From positions 496,001 to 560,000 of the forward strand of contig CANKZR010000001.1 in NCBI GenBank assembly GCA_947488625.1: 64,000 nucleotides of DNA. Direction: 5' to 3'. This DNA is from an uncultured Sphingomonadaceae bacterium (GTDB lineage: Bacteria; Pseudomonadota; Alphaproteobacteria; Sphingomonadales; Sphingomonadaceae). Position 1 is the stretch's first letter; each line of letters starts with the position of its first letter. The position numbers and the translations under genes were made by a program. Positions 63,127 to 64,000 of the stretch are shown here, piece by piece. Under the pieces are notes generated by a model. The model had not been told where the DNA came from. It saw nothing but the letters and a program-made list of their open reading frames with translations, and made no database searches.

Positions 63127-64000
63127 ATGTTTTATTTCCTCGCCGAGATGTTGGAATTCGAGGGGGCGTTCAATCTCGTTCGCTACCAGACCTTCCGGGC
63201 CGGCGCGGCCATGATGACAGCGCTGCTTATCGGGCTGATCATCGGCCCCAAGTTCATCAACATGCTACGAGTACGTCAGGGCAAGGGACAGCCCATTCGT
63301 GCCGACGGGCCGGAATCGCATCAGAAGAAGGTCGGCACGCCGACCATGGGCGGTTTGATGATCCTGACCGCGCTGAGCATCTCGATGCTTTTGTGGATGG
63401 ACCTTTCCAACCCGTTTCTGTGGGCCTGCCTGGCAGTGACGCTGGGTTTCGGCGTGATCGGGTTCCTTGATGACTACGACAAGGTGACGAAGCGCAGCCA
63501 CAAGGGCGTTTCCGGCAGGGTGCGCCTGCTGGCCGAATTTTTCGTCGCCGGTATCGCCACTTACATCATCGTGCAGGAAGTGGGCTCCACGGCTCTTTAC
63601 CTTCCTTTCCTGTCGGATACCGGGCTGGAGCTGGGCTGGCTGTTCTATCCCTTCGCCGCCGTGGTGATCGTGGGTGCGGGCAACGCGGTGAACCTTACGG
63701 ACGGACTTGACGGGCTGGCCACAATGCCGGTGGTAATTGCGGCAGGTGCCTTCGCCCTTATCTGCTACCTCGTGGGACGCGCGGACTTTTCCGAATACCT
63801 GGGTATCCCGCACGTTCTTTCTGCCGGGGAACTGGCGATCATGTGCACTGCCATCATGGGCGCAGGGCTTGCCTTCCTGTGGTACAACGCCCCGCCTGCC
63901 GCCGTGTTCATGGGGGACACCGGATCGCTGGCGCTGGGCGGCGCGCTGGGCGCTATTGCCGTTGCCAGCCATCATGAAATCGTGCTGGCCATTATCGGCG
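63127..64000 (+). CDS. mraY: Phospho-MurNAc-pentapeptide translocase MraY (3' end outside window)
   Basis: The first 291 residues of the integral membrane enzyme that makes lipid I. Seen: an N-terminal helix after MFYFLAEML, the conserved [30 protein letters not shown] (about 113-127), the catalytic [10 protein letters not shown] and the later [24 protein letters not shown]. The window ends inside helix 8 or 9 before the HxHH motif, so the gene is truncated by the window edge only. Confidence 0.96.
   Translation, partial: MFYFLAEMLEFEGAFNLVRYQTFRAGAAMMTALLIGLIIGPKFINMLRVRQGKGQPIRADGPESHQKKVGTPTMGGLMILTALSISMLLWMDLSNPFLWACLAVTLGFGVIGFLDDYDKVTKRSHKGVSGRVRLLAEFFVAGIATYIIVQEVGSTALYLPFLSDTGLELGWLFYPFAAVVIVGAGNAVNLTDGLDGLATMPVVIAAGAFALICYLVGRADFSEYLGIPHVLSAGELAIMCTAIMGAGLAFLWYNAPPAAVFMGDTGSLALGGALGAIAVASHHEIVLAIIG

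Overview
The window looks like a chromosomal segment of an alphaproteobacterium of the order Sphingomonadales, most likely family Erythrobacteraceae (inferred from gene content, high GC, and protein style; no marker RNA is present). The support is the block argS-SPOR-nagZ-scpA-scpB-tatABC, a TonB-dependent receptor, a Tad-type pilus locus in alphaproteobacterial order, a short type-2 argC, a bacterial aspartate/glutamate leucyltransferase (bpt), and a dcw cluster that begins mraZ-rsmH-ftsL-ftsI-murE-murF-mraY. Genes are densely packed. Many neighbours share ATGA, GTGA or TGATG start/stop junctions, and no gene-free stretch exceeds about 250 bases. I see no tRNA, rRNA, CRISPR array, insertion sequence or clear prophage. 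The only phage-flavoured gene is a solitary GH24 lysozyme.

Layout. 1-3950: the end of a TonB-dependent receptor, an SDR dehydrogenase, methylthioadenosine phosphorylase and a MarR regulator, closed by a bidirectional terminator. 3974-11319 (minus strand): a Tad/Flp pilus operon cpaA-cpaB-cpaC-cpaD-cpaE-tadB-tadC. It lacks the assembly ATPase cpaF/tadA, the pilin and the TadE/F/G pseudopilins within the window. 11332-13745: a hydrolase, an FAD amine oxidase and a DUF1508 protein. 13752-16138 (minus): rnhA, thrB, ispH. 16241-23638 (plus): a lipoprotein, then argS, SPOR, nagZ, scpA, scpB, tatA, tatB, tatC. 23655-26206 (minus): an amidohydrolase and a beta-hydroxyacid dehydrogenase. 26309-34950 (plus): threonine ammonia-lyase, bpt, then the outer-membrane assembly pair tamA-tamB. 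35022-37286 (minus): a fasciclin lipoprotein, a repeat protein related to the RcnB group, and a GH24 lysozyme. 37431-38293 (plus): a small XRE regulator and a six-helix membrane protein, preceded by a striking array of three palindromes. 38368-43211 (minus): glnA, glnB, argC, a stand-alone SH3 protein and an M17 aminopeptidase. 43261-46671 (plus): an RsiV-like lipoprotein, map, a cytochrome c lipoprotein and a cation/proton antiporter. 46668-47920 (minus): ccmB and ccmA. 47974-53554: phhB (plus), then two SDR paralogues, an S9 peptidase, a membrane-anchored CBS protein with a tiny coupled gene, and a DNA glycosylase (all minus). 53626-64000 (plus): ferredoxin, cysteine synthase, two uncharacterised envelope genes, and the start of the dcw cluster, which runs off the window inside mraY.

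How they work together. The window is mainly housekeeping: peptidoglycan synthesis and recycling (dcw cluster, nagZ, SPOR), protein export (Tat), outer-membrane biogenesis (TamAB), chromosome condensation (ScpAB), nitrogen control (GlnB-GlnA) and cytochrome c maturation (CcmAB). The less ordinary parts are the regulated XRE/membrane-protein module, the Tad locus without its motor, the SH3 fragment of an NlpC/P60-type protein, and the small gene coupled to the CBS protein. I did not find a convincing large novel system; the XRE module at 37287-38293 is the best candidate for follow-up.
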